Below are positions 15,653 to 25,804 of a stretch of 64,000 nt of DNA, in pieces. The notes beneath the pieces are model-generated. The model was not told the DNA's origin and made no database searches. It was given only the letters and a program-made list of their open reading frames with translations. The translations under genes and the position numbers were made by a program. The stretch's first letter is position 1; each line of letters opens with the position of its first letter. This DNA comes from Anaerococcus marasmi (lineage in GTDB: Bacteria > Bacillota > Clostridia > Tissierellales > Peptoniphilaceae), in NCBI RefSeq assembly GCF_900290195.1, contig NZ_OLMF01000004.1:168501-232500 (forward strand), written 5' to 3'.

Positions 15653-16039
15653 ATGATGAGATTAGCAAATGGCATTGTATTAGATAAAGACACGACTTTT
15701 GGAGAATTGAAATTCTCTGCTCTACGTCGTGAAGTGAGAATCCAAAATGAAGACGGGTCGGTTTCAGATGAAATCAAGGAACGTACCTATGACTTAAAAT
15801 CCAAAGGACAAGGACGCATGATTCAAGTAAGTATTCCTGCCAGCGTGCCTTTGAAAGAGTTTGATTATAACGCACGGGTGGAACTTATCAATCCCATTGC
15901 GGACACCGTTGCTACTGCCACCTATCAAGGAGCAGATGTTGACTGGTATATCAAGGCAGACGATATTGTGCTGACAAAGGATTCTAGTTCATTCAAAGCT
16001 CAACCACAAGCAAAGAAAGAACCGACACAAGACAAATAG
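15653..16039 (+). CDS. orf22: Tn916 Orf22 (DUF961/YdcP-like)
   Basis: 128 residues, a paralogue of Orf23 (both contain a YNxRVELINP/ERVKLVNP stretch and end in a W/LxxADD motif). The start codon follows AGAGAGGAAAA, 15 nt after orf23. ATG 15653 and ATG 15656 are both possible. It is co-transcribed with orf23 and orf21. Confidence 0.93.
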   Translation: MMRLANGIVLDKDTTFGELKFSALRREVRIQNEDGSVSDEIKERTYDLKSKGQGRMIQVSIPASVPLKEFDYNARVELINPIADTVATATYQGADVDWYIKADDIVLTKDSSSFKAQPQAKKEPTQDK

Positions 16040-16067
16040 TCGCTAGGTAGAAAGGAGACTTTTTCGC

Positions 16068-17453
16068 ATGAAACAGCGTGGTAAAAGGATTCGCCCATCT
16101 GGTAAAGATTTAGTCTTTCATTTTACGATAGCGTCACTCCTGCCTGTTTTCCTGCTGGTTGTCGGACTGTTTCATGTGAAGACAATCCAGCAGATCAACT
16201 GGCAGGATTTTAACCTATCACAAGCAGATAAGATTGACATTCCCTATTTAATTATCAGTTTCAGTGTCGCAATTCTTATCTGCTTGCTGGTAGCGTTTGT
16301 ATTCAAACGGGTTCGCTATGATACGGTTAAACAACTTTACCACCGTCAAAAACTGGCAAAGATGATACTTGAAAACAAGTGGTATGAATCTGAACAGGTC
16401 AAAACAGAGGGTTTCTTTAAAGATAGTGCTGGTCGTACAAAGGAAAAGATAACCTACTTCCCTAAAATGTATTATCGACTTAAAAATGGCTTGATACAGA
16501 TACGGGTGGAAATCACGCTGGGAAAATATCAAGACCAACTCTTACACTTGGAAAAGAAATTAGAGAGTGGCTTGTACTGTGAGCTGACGGATAAAGAGTT
16601 AAAGGATTCCTATGTGGAATATACTTTGCTCTATGACACCATAGCCAGTCGTATTTCTATTGATGAAGTAGAAGCTAAAGATGGTAAACTTCGCTTAATG
16701 AAAAACGTATGGTGGGAATATGATAAGCTCCCTCATATGTTGATTGCTGGTGGTACAGGTGGCGGTAAAACTTACTTTATACTGACACTGATTGAAGCCT
16801 TGCTTCATACAGATTCAAAACTGTATATTCTTGACCCGAAAAATGCTGACCTTGCGGACTTAGGTTCTGTGATGGCAAATGTCTACTATAGAAAAGAAGA
16901 CTTGCTTTCTTGCATTGAAACATTCTATGAAGAAATGATGAAACGTAGTGAGGAAATGAAGCAGATGAAGAACTATAAGACTGGCAAAAATTATGCTTAC
17001 TTAGGTCTCCCGGCACACTTCTTAATCTTTGATGAATACGTCGCTTTCATGGAAATGCTGGGAACAAAAGAAAACACCGCAGTTATGAATAAGCTGAAAC
17101 AGATTGTCATGTTAGGTCGTCAAGCTGGCTTCTTTCTAATACTGGCTTGTCAACGTCCAGACGCAAAATATTTAGGCGACGGAATCCGTGATCAGTTTAA
17201 TTTCAGAGTGGCTTTAGGTCGTATGTCTGAAATGGGCTATGGCATGATGTTTGGCAGTGACGTACAAAAGGATTTCTTCTTAAAGCGAATCAAAGGTCGT
17301 GGCTATGTTGATGTAGGAACAAGTGTCATATCAGAGTTTTATACTCCCCTTGTACCAAAAGGATATGATTTCTTGGAGGAAATTAAAAAGTTATCCAACA
17401 GCAGACAGTCCACGCAGGCGACGTGCGAAGCGGAAGTCGCAGGTGTGGACTGA
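16068..17453 (+). CDS. orf21: Tn916 Orf21, FtsK/SpoIIIE-type coupling ATPase
   Basis: 461-residue inner-membrane ATPase that passes the relaxase-DNA complex to the transfer channel. Two membrane segments lie near residues 20-40 and 62-80. The FtsK domain shows Walker A GGTGGGKTYF (about 226-235), Walker B FLIFDEYVAFME and the ILACQRPDA motif. The gene precedes oriT and the relaxase gene, as in Tn916. Confidence 0.95.
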   Translation: MKQRGKRIRPSGKDLVFHFTIASLLPVFLLVVGLFHVKTIQQINWQDFNLSQADKIDIPYLIISFSVAILICLLVAFVFKRVRYDTVKQLYHRQKLAKMILENKWYESEQVKTEGFFKDSAGRTKEKITYFPKMYYRLKNGLIQIRVEITLGKYQDQLLHLEKKLESGLYCELTDKELKDSYVEYTLLYDTIASRISIDEVEAKDGKLRLMKNVWWEYDKLPHMLIAGGTGGGKTYFILTLIEALLHTDSKLYILDPKNADLADLGSVMANVYYRKEDLLSCIETFYEEMMKRSEEMKQMKNYKTGKNYAYLGLPAHFLIFDEYVAFMEMLGTKENTAVMNKLKQIVMLGRQAGFFLILACQRPDAKYLGDGIRDQFNFRVALGRMSEMGYGMMFGSDVQKDFFLKRIKGRGYVDVGTSVISEFYTPLVPKGYDFLEEIKKLSNSRQSTQATCEAEVAGVD

Positions 17454-17630
17454 TCTTGCTGGCTGGTGTGGCAATAGCCACGCCAGCACTTAACCCCCCG
17501 TATCTAACTGGGGGGTACAAATCGACAGGAAACAGTCAAAAAAACATTAGAAAATCCTTTGGTTACAAGGGATTTACAAAATTTCAGCGTATGTCAAATG
17601 GGCTTTAAAAGTTGACATACGCCTTTTTGA
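17454..17630 (+). promoter_or_regulatory. oriT: Tn916 origin of transfer region (oriT)
   Basis: The orf21-orf20 intergenic region is the known Tn916 oriT. Visible structures are GCTGGCTGGTGTGGC...GCCACGCCAGC (17459-17488), an ACCCCCC...GGGGGGT hairpin (about 17493-17517) and the inverted repeat GCGTATGTCAA...TTGACATACGC (17587-17623), which contains the AT-rich stretch used by the Orf20 relaxase. All are intact. Confidence 0.85.
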
Positions 17631-18836
17631 TTGGAGGGATTTTTACTGAATGAACAAACTTGGTTACAGCATTTAAAAGAAAAACGCTTGGCTTATGGAC
17701 TATCTCAAAACCGTTTAGCTGTTGCGACTGGTATTACAAGGCAGTATCTAAGCGATATTGAAACAGGAAAAGTCAAGCCATCAGAGGATTTACAGCAGTC
17801 CCTTTGGGAAGCTCTGGAACGCTTCAATCCCGACGCTCCCCTTGAAATGCTGTTTGATTATGTAAGGATTCGCTTTCCGACAACAGACGTACAGCAGGTG
17901 GTCGAAAACATCTTACAACTGAAACTGTCCTATTTTCTTCATGAGGACTATGGTTTCTATTCTTATTCAGAGCATTATGCTTTAGGCGACATATTCGTCC
18001 TTTGCTCCCATGAACTGGACAAAGGAGTTCTGGTGGAATTGAAAGGTCGTGGGTGCAGACAATTTGAAAGCTATCTTCTGGCACAACAAAGAAGCTGGTA
18101 TGAGTTCTTTATGGACGTTTTGGTGGCTGGCGGTGTGATGAAACGCCTTGACCTTGCCATTAACGATAAGACAGGGATTTTGAATATCCCTGTACTCACT
18201 GAAAAGTGCCAACAGGAAGAATGTATCTCCGTCTTCCGCAGTTTTAAAAGCTATCGCAGTGGCGAACTGGTACGCAAAGAGGAAAAGGAATGTATGGGAA
18301 ACACCCTCTATATCGGTTCATTACAAAGTGAAGTTTATTTCTGTATCTATGAAAAGGACTACGAGCAGTACAAGAAAAATGATATTCCCATTGAAGACGC
18401 AGAAGTAAAAAACCGTTTTGAGATTCGATTGAAAAATGAGCGTGCCTATTATGCAGTCCGTGATTTACTCGTCTATGACAATCCAGAGCATACCGCCTTT
18501 AAAATTATCAATCGGTATATCCGTTTTGTAGATAAAGACGATTCCAAACCTCGTTCTGATTGGAAACTGAATGAAGAATGGGCTTGGTTTATTGGGAACA
18601 ATCGTGAACGATTAAAACTAACCACAAAACCAGAGCCTTACTCCTTCCAAAGGACGCTGAACTGGCTATCTCATCAAGTTGCCCCGACCTTAAAGGTTGC
18701 GATTAAACTTGATGAAATCAACCAGACGCAGGTTGTAAAAGACATTCTCGACCATGCGAAACTGACAGACCGACACAAGCAGATTTTGAAGCAACAGTCA
18801 GTAAAAGAACAGGACGTGATAACAACAAAAAAATAA
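17631..18836 (+). CDS. orf20: Tn916 Orf20, MobT relaxase (Rep_trans family)
   Basis: 401 residues. An N-terminal Xre-type HTH (LAYGLSQNRLAVATGITRQYLSDIETG) precedes a rolling-circle Rep_trans domain related to plasmid replication initiators (LDLAINDKTGILNIP, VYFCIYEKDYEQ, NRFEIRLKNERAY). It nicks oriT and remains attached to the 5' end. The TTG start follows TTGATTGGAGG-type sequence and gives the standard MobT length. Confidence 0.95.
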   Translation: MEGFLLNEQTWLQHLKEKRLAYGLSQNRLAVATGITRQYLSDIETGKVKPSEDLQQSLWEALERFNPDAPLEMLFDYVRIRFPTTDVQQVVENILQLKLSYFLHEDYGFYSYSEHYALGDIFVLCSHELDKGVLVELKGRGCRQFESYLLAQQRSWYEFFMDVLVAGGVMKRLDLAINDKTGILNIPVLTEKCQQEECISVFRSFKSYRSGELVRKEEKECMGNTLYIGSLQSEVYFCIYEKDYEQYKKNDIPIEDAEVKNRFEIRLKNERAYYAVRDLLVYDNPEHTAFKIINRYIRFVDKDDSKPRSDWKLNEEWAWFIGNNRERLKLTTKPEPYSFQRTLNWLSHQVAPTLKVAIKLDEINQTQVVKDILDHAKLTDRHKQILKQQSVKEQDVITTKK

Positions 18837-18878
18837 CTCAAATACAAATTCATTGAATATAGAGAGGAGAACATTTTT

Positions 18879-19100
18879 ATGAATTTTGGACAAAACCTTT
18901 ATAACTGGTTTCTATCAAACGCTCAATCACTGGTGCTTTTAGCAATCGTTGTGATTGGCTTGTATCTTGGCTTCAAGCGTGAGTTTAGCAAACTGATTGG
19001 CTTTTTAATTATTGCGATTATTGCGGTTGGCTTAGTCTTCAACGCTGCTGGAGTAAAAGACATTTTACTAGAGCTATTCAATCGCATTATTGGTGCTTAA
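18879..19100 (+). CDS. orf19: Tn916 Orf19, small membrane protein
   Basis: 73 residues with two hydrophobic segments (about 15-32 and 40-60) after AGAGAGGAG. It is a constant member of the Tn916 transfer cluster; detailed function is unknown. Confidence 0.9.
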   Translation: MNFGQNLYNWFLSNAQSLVLLAIVVIGLYLGFKREFSKLIGFLIIAIIAVGLVFNAAGVKDILLELFNRIIGA

Positions 19101-19216
19101 ATAAAACCGTTCTTTTGTGGAATATAAGTGGTTTTCTTATGTTCCGCAAAGGAATGGTACACCAAACGAAGTGCGGTAGGGATTTTTGAATCTCTACAAA
19201 GAAAGGACGTGAATAT

Positions 19217-19714
19217 ATGGACGATATGCAAGTCTATATTGCGAATTTAGGCAAATACAATGAGGGCGAATTGGTCGGTGCGTGGTTTACCTTTCCCATT
19301 GACTTTGAGGAAGTCAAAGAGAAAATCGGCTTGAATGATGAATATGAGGAATACGCCATTCATGACTACGAGTTACCCTTTACGGTTGACGAATACACTT
19401 CCATTGGCGAACTCAATCGACTATGGGAAATGGTATCGGAATTACCCGAAGAATTACAATCGGAGCTATCTGCTCTGCTCACTCATTTTTCAAGCATTGA
19501 AGAACTAAGCGAACATCAAGAGGATATTATCATTCATTCCGATTGTGATGATATGTATGACGTGGCACGCTACTACATTGAAGAAACGGGTGCTTTAGGC
19601 GAAGTACCAGCTAGTCTTCAAAACTATATTGATTATCAAGCCTATGGTCGGGATTTAGACCTTTCAGGAACGTTTATCTCAACCAATCATGGGATTTTTG
19701 AAATCGTCTATTAA
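19217..19714 (+). CDS. ardA: Tn916 Orf18, ArdA antirestriction protein
   Basis: 165-residue, strongly acidic DNA-mimic protein (DMQVYIANLGKYNEGELVGAWFTFPID..., LNRLWEMVSELPEELQSEL). ArdA of Tn916 blocks type I restriction enzymes when the element enters a new host. It has its own ribosome binding site AGAAAGGACG and overlaps the next reading frame slightly. Confidence 0.95.
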   Translation: MDDMQVYIANLGKYNEGELVGAWFTFPIDFEEVKEKIGLNDEYEEYAIHDYELPFTVDEYTSIGELNRLWEMVSELPEELQSELSALLTHFSSIEELSEHQEDIIIHSDCDDMYDVARYYIEETGALGEVPASLQNYIDYQAYGRDLDLSGTFISTNHGIFEIVY

Positions 19715-19802
19715 ATCTGTCGGTACATTACTACTGGCAGATTTTCTATTTTACGGGGTGGCTCAATCAGCTACCCCTATTTTTTATGAAAGGATTGATT
19801 AC

Positions 19803-20195
19803 ATGAAGAAAATACGAAGCTATACCAGTATCTGGTCTGTGGAAAAGGTACTGTATTCTATCAATGATTTTAGACTTCCGTTTCCCATAACCTTTACGCA
19901 AATGACATGGTTTGTCGTGTCACTCTTTGCAGTGATGATACTTGGCAACTTGCCCCCTCTTTCCATGATAGAGGGAGCATTTCTCAAATACTTTGGGATT
20001 CCTGTGGCTTTCACATGGTTTATGTCTACAAAAACTTTTGATGGTAAAAAGCCTTATGGATTTTTGAAGTCTGTCATTGCTTATGCACTGCGACCAAAGC
20101 TGACCTATGCAGGAAAAAAAGTAACGCTTGGCAGAAACCAGCCACAAGAAGCCATTACAGCAGTTAGGAGTGAATTTTATGGCATATCCAATTAA
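19803..20195 (+). CDS. orf17: Tn916 Orf17, TcpE-family transfer protein
   Basis: About 130 residues from ATG 19803 (MKKIRSYTSIWSVEKVLYSINDFRLPFPITFTQMTWFVV...), with two adjacent membrane segments, as in TcpE proteins of the Gram-positive type IV secretion channel. GAAAGGATTG precedes this ATG. A longer form starting at 19689, used in some Tn916 annotations, would overlap ardA. It overlaps the orf16 start. Confidence 0.9.
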   Translation: MKKIRSYTSIWSVEKVLYSINDFRLPFPITFTQMTWFVVSLFAVMILGNLPPLSMIEGAFLKYFGIPVAFTWFMSTKTFDGKKPYGFLKSVIAYALRPKLTYAGKKVTLGRNQPQEAITAVRSEFYGISN

Positions 20196-22626
20196 ATACA
20201 TTGAAAACAATCTCGTCTGGAATAAAGACGGGGAATGTTATGCTTACTATGAGCTTGTTCCTTACAATTACTCATTTCTAAGTCCAGAACAGAAAATACA
20301 AGTGCATGATTCTTTCAGACAGCTTATCGCACAAAATCGTGATGGCAAAATTCATGCTTTACAAATCAGTACAGAATCCAGCATACGTTCTGCACAAGAG
20401 CGTTCCAAAAATGAAGTCACTGGCAAGCTCAAAGCGGTTGCCTATGACAAAATCGACCAACAGACAGACGCTTTAATATCCATGATTGGCGAAAATCAAG
20501 TGAACTACCGTTTCTTTATCGGCTTTAAGTTGCTTCTCAACGATCAGGAGTTTTCTATGAAAAGTCTTACCGTTGAAGCAAAAAATGCTTTGTCTGATTT
20601 TGTCTATGATGTGAACCATAAGCTGATGGGCGATTTTGTTAGTATGAGTAATGATGAAATCCTGCGTTTTCAGAAGATGGAAAAGCTCTTAGAAAATAAA
20701 ATCTCTCGTCGTTTCAAAATCCGCAGGTTAGATAAGGACGACTTCGGCTATCTGATTGAACACCTTTACGGACAGACAGGCACTGCCTATGAAGAGTATG
20801 AGTACCATCTATCAAAGAAAAAGCTGGATAATGAAACGCTGATTAAATACTATGACTTGATTAAGCCTACTCGCTGTTTGGTGGAAGAAAAACAGCGATA
20901 TTTGAAAATCCAGCAGGAAGATGAAACCGTCTATGTAGCTTACTTTACCATTAACAGCATTGTCGGAGAACTGGACTTCCCGTCCTCTGAAATCTTCTAC
21001 TACCAGCAACAGCAATTTACATTCCCGATTGATACGTCAATGAATGTGGAAATTGTAGCGAATCGTAAAGCCCTATCTACTGTCCGCAATAAAAAGAAAG
21101 AACTGAAAGACTTGGATAACCACGCTTGGCAAAGTGATAATGAAACCAGCTCCAATGTGGCGGAAGCTCTGGAAAGTGTGAATGAGCTGGAAACCAATTT
21201 AGACCAAAGCAAGGAATCTATGTACAAGCTGTCTTATGTGGTAAGGGTATCAGCAAATGATCTTGACGAACTCAAACGTCGTTGTAATGAAGTGAAAGAT
21301 TTTTATGACGATTTAAGCGTAAAACTGGTACGACCATTTGGGGATATGCTCGGCTTACATGAAGAATTTTTACCTGCCAGCAAGCGTTATATGAATGATT
21401 ATATTCAATACGTGACCTCTGATTTCCTCGCTGGTTTAGGTTTTGGTGCTACTCAAATGCTGGGGGAAAATGAGGGGATTTATGTTGGCTACAGCTTAGA
21501 TACTGGACGCAATGTCTATCTGAAACCTGCTCTTGCCAGTCAAGGGGTTAAGGGTTCAGTAACCAATGCGTTAGCGTCGGCTTTTGTTGGTTCGCTGGGT
21601 GGTGGTAAATCCTTTGCGAATAACCTTATCGTCTATTATGCGGTGCTTTATGGGGCACAAGCAGTGATTGTAGACCCAAAAGCAGAACGTGGCAGATGGA
21701 AAGAAACCTTGCCAGAGATTTCCCATGAAATCAATATCGTCACTCTGACTTCTGATGAGAAAAACAAAGGCTTACTTGACCCTTATGTGATTATGAAAAA
21801 TCCCAAAGATTCTGAATCACTGGCTATTGATATTCTGACATTCCTTACGGGGATTTCCTCTCGTGATGGGGAACGCTTCCCAATCCTTAGAAAAGCCATT
21901 CGTGCAGTAACCAATAGTGAAGTACGAGGGTTGATGAAAGTGATTGAGGAATTACGGGTTGAGAATACGCCACTAAGTACCAGTATAGCCGACCATATCG
22001 AAAGTTTTACAGACTATGACTTTGCACATTTATTATTCAGTAATGGTTATGTGGAGCAGTCTATCAGCTTAGAAAAACAACTGAACATTATACAGGTTGC
22101 GGACTTGGTACTTCCCGACAAGGAAACTTCCTTTGAGGAATATACCACTATGGAGCTTTTATCCGTTGCTATGCTGATTGTCATTAGTACCTTTGCTTTA
22201 GACTTTATCCATACAGACCGAAGCATTTTCAAGATTGTAGATTTAGACGAAGCATGGAGCTTTTTACAGGTAGCACAAGGAAAAACACTATCTATGAAGC
22301 TGGTTCGGGCTGGTCGTGCTATGAACGCTGGGGTATATTTCGTGACCCAAAATACAGACGACCTCTTAGATGAAAAACTGAAAAATAACCTCGGCTTAAA
22401 ATTTGCATTTCGTTCCACTGACCTTAACGAGATTAAAAAGACCTTAGCCTTTTTTGGTGTAGACCCAGAGGACGAAAACAATCAGAAGCGATTGCGTGAT
22501 TTGGAAAACGGGCAATGCCTTATCAGTGATTTATATGGTCGTGTCGGTGTGATACAGTTCCACCCTGTATTTGAAGAACTGCTCCATGCCTTTGATACCA
22601 GACCACCTGTGCGAAAAGAGGTGTAA
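20179..22626 (+). CDS. orf16: Tn916 Orf16, VirB4-like transfer ATPase
   Basis: 815 residues from ATG 20179, preceded by AGGAG. Type IV secretion ATPase that powers the channel: Walker A GSLGGGKSFANN (near residue 470), the Walker B-type FKIVDLDEAW and the YFVTQNTDDL motif. N-terminal AAA_10-like region. An upstream in-frame TTG at 20128 lies inside orf17 and is less likely. Confidence 0.95.
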   Translation: MAYPIKYIENNLVWNKDGECYAYYELVPYNYSFLSPEQKIQVHDSFRQLIAQNRDGKIHALQISTESSIRSAQERSKNEVTGKLKAVAYDKIDQQTDALISMIGENQVNYRFFIGFKLLLNDQEFSMKSLTVEAKNALSDFVYDVNHKLMGDFVSMSNDEILRFQKMEKLLENKISRRFKIRRLDKDDFGYLIEHLYGQTGTAYEEYEYHLSKKKLDNETLIKYYDLIKPTRCLVEEKQRYLKIQQEDETVYVAYFTINSIVGELDFPSSEIFYYQQQQFTFPIDTSMNVEIVANRKALSTVRNKKKELKDLDNHAWQSDNETSSNVAEALESVNELETNLDQSKESMYKLSYVVRVSANDLDELKRRCNEVKDFYDDLSVKLVRPFGDMLGLHEEFLPASKRYMNDYIQYVTSDFLAGLGFGATQMLGENEGIYVGYSLDTGRNVYLKPALASQGVKGSVTNALASAFVGSLGGGKSFANNLIVYYAVLYGAQAVIVDPKAERGRWKETLPEISHEINIVTLTSDEKNKGLLDPYVIMKNPKDSESLAIDILTFLTGISSRDGERFPILRKAIRAVTNSEVRGLMKVIEELRVENTPLSTSIADHIESFTDYDFAHLLFSNGYVEQSISLEKQLNIIQVADLVLPDKETSFEEYTTMELLSVAMLIVISTFALDFIHTDRSIFKIVDLDEAWSFLQVAQGKTLSMKLVRAGRAMNAGVYFVTQNTDDLLDEKLKNNLGLKFAFRSTDLNEIKKTLAFFGVDPEDENNQKRLRDLENGQCLISDLYGRVGVIQFHPVFEELLHAFDTRPPVRKEV

Positions 22627-22628
22627 AT

Positions 22629-24806
22629 GTGAAACCATCAATAGTAAACAGAATAAAATCAAACTGGACGCTGAAACGTCTAGGTAAAGTGGCAATGACA
22701 GTGGCTTTCACACTTGTGATTGCCATTTTTCTTTTAGCTATGCTGGGAACGGTGGTTCAAGCTGCGGGCTTGGTAGATGATACGGTCAATGTGGCAAATG
22801 AATACAGCCGATACCCACTTGAAAACTATCAACTGGATTTTTATGTGGATAATAGCTGGGGCTGGCTTCCGTGGAACTGGTCGGACGGGATTGGAAAACA
22901 GGTCATGTATGGACTATATGCCATTACCAATTTTATTTGGACAATCAGTTTGTATGTTTCCAATGCGACAGGTTACTTAGTACAGGAAGCCTATTCCTTA
23001 GACTTCATTTCCGCTACAGCAGATTCCATTGGTAAGAATATGCAGACCTTAGCTGGTGTGAGTGCAAACGGATTTTCAACAGAGGGTTTCTATGTTGGAT
23101 TCCTCTTACTCTTGATTTTGGTTCTTGGGGTTTATGTTGCCTATACGGGACTGATAAAGAGAGAAACCACAAAGGCAATTCATGCCATTATGAATTTTGT
23201 GCTGGTGTTTATCCTATCGGCTTCCTTTATTGCCTACGCTCCCGACTACATTAAAAAAATCAATGACTTTTCATCAGACATCAGTAATGCCAGTTTATCA
23301 CTTGGCACGAAGATTGTCATGCCCCATTCCGATAGTCAAGGCAAGGACAGCGTGGACTTAATCAGAGATAGCCTGTTTTCCATACAGGTTCAGCAACCGT
23401 GGCTACTGCTTCAATACAACAGTTCAGACATTGAAAGTATCGGTATTGACCGTGTGGAAAGCCTGCTCTCCACCAGCCCAGATTCCAACAATGGCGAAGA
23501 CAGAGAAAAAATTGTTGCGGAAGAAATTGAAGACAGAAGCAATACCAATCTAACCATTACAAAGACCATTAACCGTTTAGGTACAGTCTTCTTCCTATTT
23601 GTCTTCAATATTGGGATTTCCATATTTGTATTCCTATTAACAGGAATCATGATTTTCTCGCAGGTACTTTTTATCATCTATGCTATGTTTCTGCCTGTGA
23701 GCTTTATTTTAAGCATGATTCCATCATTTGATGGTATGTCAAAACGAGCCATAACAAAGCTCTTTAATACCATTTTGACACGAGCTGGAATCACATTGAT
23801 TATTACGACAGCATTTAGTATTTCAACCATGCTCTATACCTTATCGGCTGGTTATCCGTTCTTTTTGATTGCTTTTCTACAGATTGTGACCTTTGCAGGA
23901 ATCTACTTCAAGCTGGGCGATTTAATGAGTATGTTTTCTCTACAGAGTAACGATTCTCAAAGTGTGGGAAGTCGTGTGATGAGAAAACCTCGTATGCTTA
24001 TGCACGCTCACATGCACCGTCTACAGCGGAAACTTGGACGTTCCATGACTACTCTAGGGGCTGGGTCTGCCATTGTTACAGGTAAAAAAGGACAGTCGGG
24101 TTCGGGGAGTTCTGCAAGGACACAAGCAGATCACTCCCGACCAGACGGAAAGGAAAAATCAACACTTGGAAAACGTATCGGTCAAACCATCGGTACAGTA
24201 GCTGATACCAAAGACAGAATGGTAGACACTGCTAGTGGTTTGAAAGAACAGGTTAAAGATTTGCCGACCAATGCAAGATATGCAGTATATCAAGGAAAAT
24301 CCAAAGTAAAAGAGAATGTCCGTGATTTAACCAGTAGTATTTCTCAAACCAAAGCGGACAGAGCCAGTGGACGCAAGGAACAGCAGGAACAAAGGCGAAA
24401 AACCATTGCGAAGCGTCGCTCTGAAATGGAACAGGTCAAACAGAAAAAACAGCCTGCTTCTTCTGTTCATGAAAGACCGACTACAAGACAAGAACAATAT
24501 CATGATGAACAGACCTCAAAACAGTCTAATATTCAGACTTCATATAAGGAATCTCAACAAGCCAAACAAGAGCGTCCAGCAGTTAAGTCCGATTTTTCAA
24601 GTCCAAAAGTGGAACGCCAAGGCAATACCGTTCAAGAAAAAACCGTTCAAAAGCCAGCAACTTCAACCACTACAGCAGATAGAACTTCACAACGTCCAAT
24701 CACAAAAGAACGTCCGTCTACTGTTCAAAGAGTACCACTACAAAATACAAGAAGTAGACCACCAATCAAAACCGCCACCATTAAGAAAGTCGGTAAGAAA
24801 CCATGA
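22629..24806 (+). CDS. orf15: Tn916 Orf15, VirB6-like multi-pass channel protein
   Basis: 725 residues starting at GTG. The N-terminal two thirds carry about eight membrane segments (for example 22-45, 155-180, 190-212, 325-350, 355-380, 405-430). The C-terminal 250 residues are hydrophilic and Lys/Gln/Arg-rich, probably cytoplasmic. It forms the membrane core of the conjugation channel. It overlaps orf14 by 4 nt. Confidence 0.93.
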   Translation: MKPSIVNRIKSNWTLKRLGKVAMTVAFTLVIAIFLLAMLGTVVQAAGLVDDTVNVANEYSRYPLENYQLDFYVDNSWGWLPWNWSDGIGKQVMYGLYAITNFIWTISLYVSNATGYLVQEAYSLDFISATADSIGKNMQTLAGVSANGFSTEGFYVGFLLLLILVLGVYVAYTGLIKRETTKAIHAIMNFVLVFILSASFIAYAPDYIKKINDFSSDISNASLSLGTKIVMPHSDSQGKDSVDLIRDSLFSIQVQQPWLLLQYNSSDIESIGIDRVESLLSTSPDSNNGEDREKIVAEEIEDRSNTNLTITKTINRLGTVFFLFVFNIGISIFVFLLTGIMIFSQVLFIIYAMFLPVSFILSMIPSFDGMSKRAITKLFNTILTRAGITLIITTAFSISTMLYTLSAGYPFFLIAFLQIVTFAGIYFKLGDLMSMFSLQSNDSQSVGSRVMRKPRMLMHAHMHRLQRKLGRSMTTLGAGSAIVTGKKGQSGSGSSARTQADHSRPDGKEKSTLGKRIGQTIGTVADTKDRMVDTASGLKEQVKDLPTNARYAVYQGKSKVKENVRDLTSSISQTKADRASGRKEQQEQRRKTIAKRRSEMEQVKQKKQPASSVHERPTTRQEQYHDEQTSKQSNIQTSYKESQQAKQERPAVKSDFSSPKVERQGNTVQEKTVQKPATSTTTADRTSQRPITKERPSTVQRVPLQNTRSRPPIKTATIKKVGKKP

Positions 24807-25804
24807 AGTTGAAAACTTTAGTGATTGGTGGTTCTGGATTATTCTTGATGGTCTTCTCACTGCTTCTGTTTGTTGCCATTTTATTTTCAGATGAACAGGA
24901 CAGCGGAATTTCCAATATTCATTATGGAGGTGTGAATGTTTCCGCAGAAGTGCTGGCTCATAAGCCTATGGTAGAAAAATATGCCAAAGAATATGGCGTT
25001 GAAGAATATGTCAACATACTTCTTGCGATTATACAGGTGGAATCGGGCGGTACTGCGGAAGATGTTATGCAGTCCTCGGAATCCCTCGGTCTTCCACCTA
25101 ATTCATTGAGTACAGAAGAATCCATTAAGCAAGGTGTGAAGTATTTCAGTGAATTATTAGCCAGTAGCGAAAGGCTCAGTGTAGATTTAGAATCGGTTAT
25201 CCAGTCCTACAATTATGGTGGTGGTTTCTTAGGGTATGTGGCTAATCGTGGAAATAAATATACCTTTGAACTGGCTCAAAGTTTCTCAAAAGAGTATTCA
25301 GGTGGCGAAAAAGTGTCTTACCCCAATCCCATAGCCATACCTATCAATGGGGGCTGGCGATACAACTATGGCAATATGTTTTATGTGCAACTGGTAACGC
25401 AGTATCTTGTCACAACAGAGTTTGATGATGATACGGTACAAGCCATCATGGACGAAGCACTGAAATATGAGGGCTGGCGATACGTTTACGGTGGAGCTTC
25501 CCCGACTACTTCTTTTGATTGTAGCGGACTGACACAATGGACGTATGGAAAAGCTGGAATTAACTTACCACGAACCGCACAACAGCAATATGATGTGACC
25601 CAGCATATCCCACTATCGGAAGCACAAGCTGGCGATTTGGTTTTCTTTCATTCTACCTATAACGCTGGCTCTTATATTACTCATGTTGGGATATACCTTG
25701 GCAATAACCGTATGTTTCATGCAGGCGACCCAATCGGTTATGCCGACTTAACAAGCCCCTACTGGCAACAGCATTTAGTGGGAGCAGGACGAATCAAACA
25801 ATGA
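24803..25804 (+). CDS. orf14: Tn916 Orf14, bifunctional cell-wall hydrolase (lysozyme-like + NlpC/P60)
   Basis: 333 residues. One N-terminal membrane anchor (8-30), then a lysozyme-like transglycosylase domain (YGVEEYVNILLAIIQVESGG, catalytic Glu in VESGG; VIQSYNYGGGF), then an NlpC/P60 endopeptidase domain (FDCSGLTQWTYGKAG with catalytic Cys, HVGIYLGNNRMFHAG with His). It opens peptidoglycan locally for the transfer channel. Confidence 0.95.
   Translation: MKLKTLVIGGSGLFLMVFSLLLFVAILFSDEQDSGISNIHYGGVNVSAEVLAHKPMVEKYAKEYGVEEYVNILLAIIQVESGGTAEDVMQSSESLGLPPNSLSTEESIKQGVKYFSELLASSERLSVDLESVIQSYNYGGGFLGYVANRGNKYTFELAQSFSKEYSGGEKVSYPNPIAIPINGGWRYNYGNMFYVQLVTQYLVTTEFDDDTVQAIMDEALKYEGWRYVYGGASPTTSFDCSGLTQWTYGKAGINLPRTAQQQYDVTQHIPLSEAQAGDLVFFHSTYNAGSYITHVGIYLGNNRMFHAGDPIGYADLTSPYWQQHLVGAGRIKQ

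Noticed and set aside
24367..24894. A 175-codon frame overlapping the end of orf15
   Set aside because: It is an alternative frame of the Lys/Gln-rich orf15 tail and the start of orf14; it lacks a start signal and a matching Tn916 gene.
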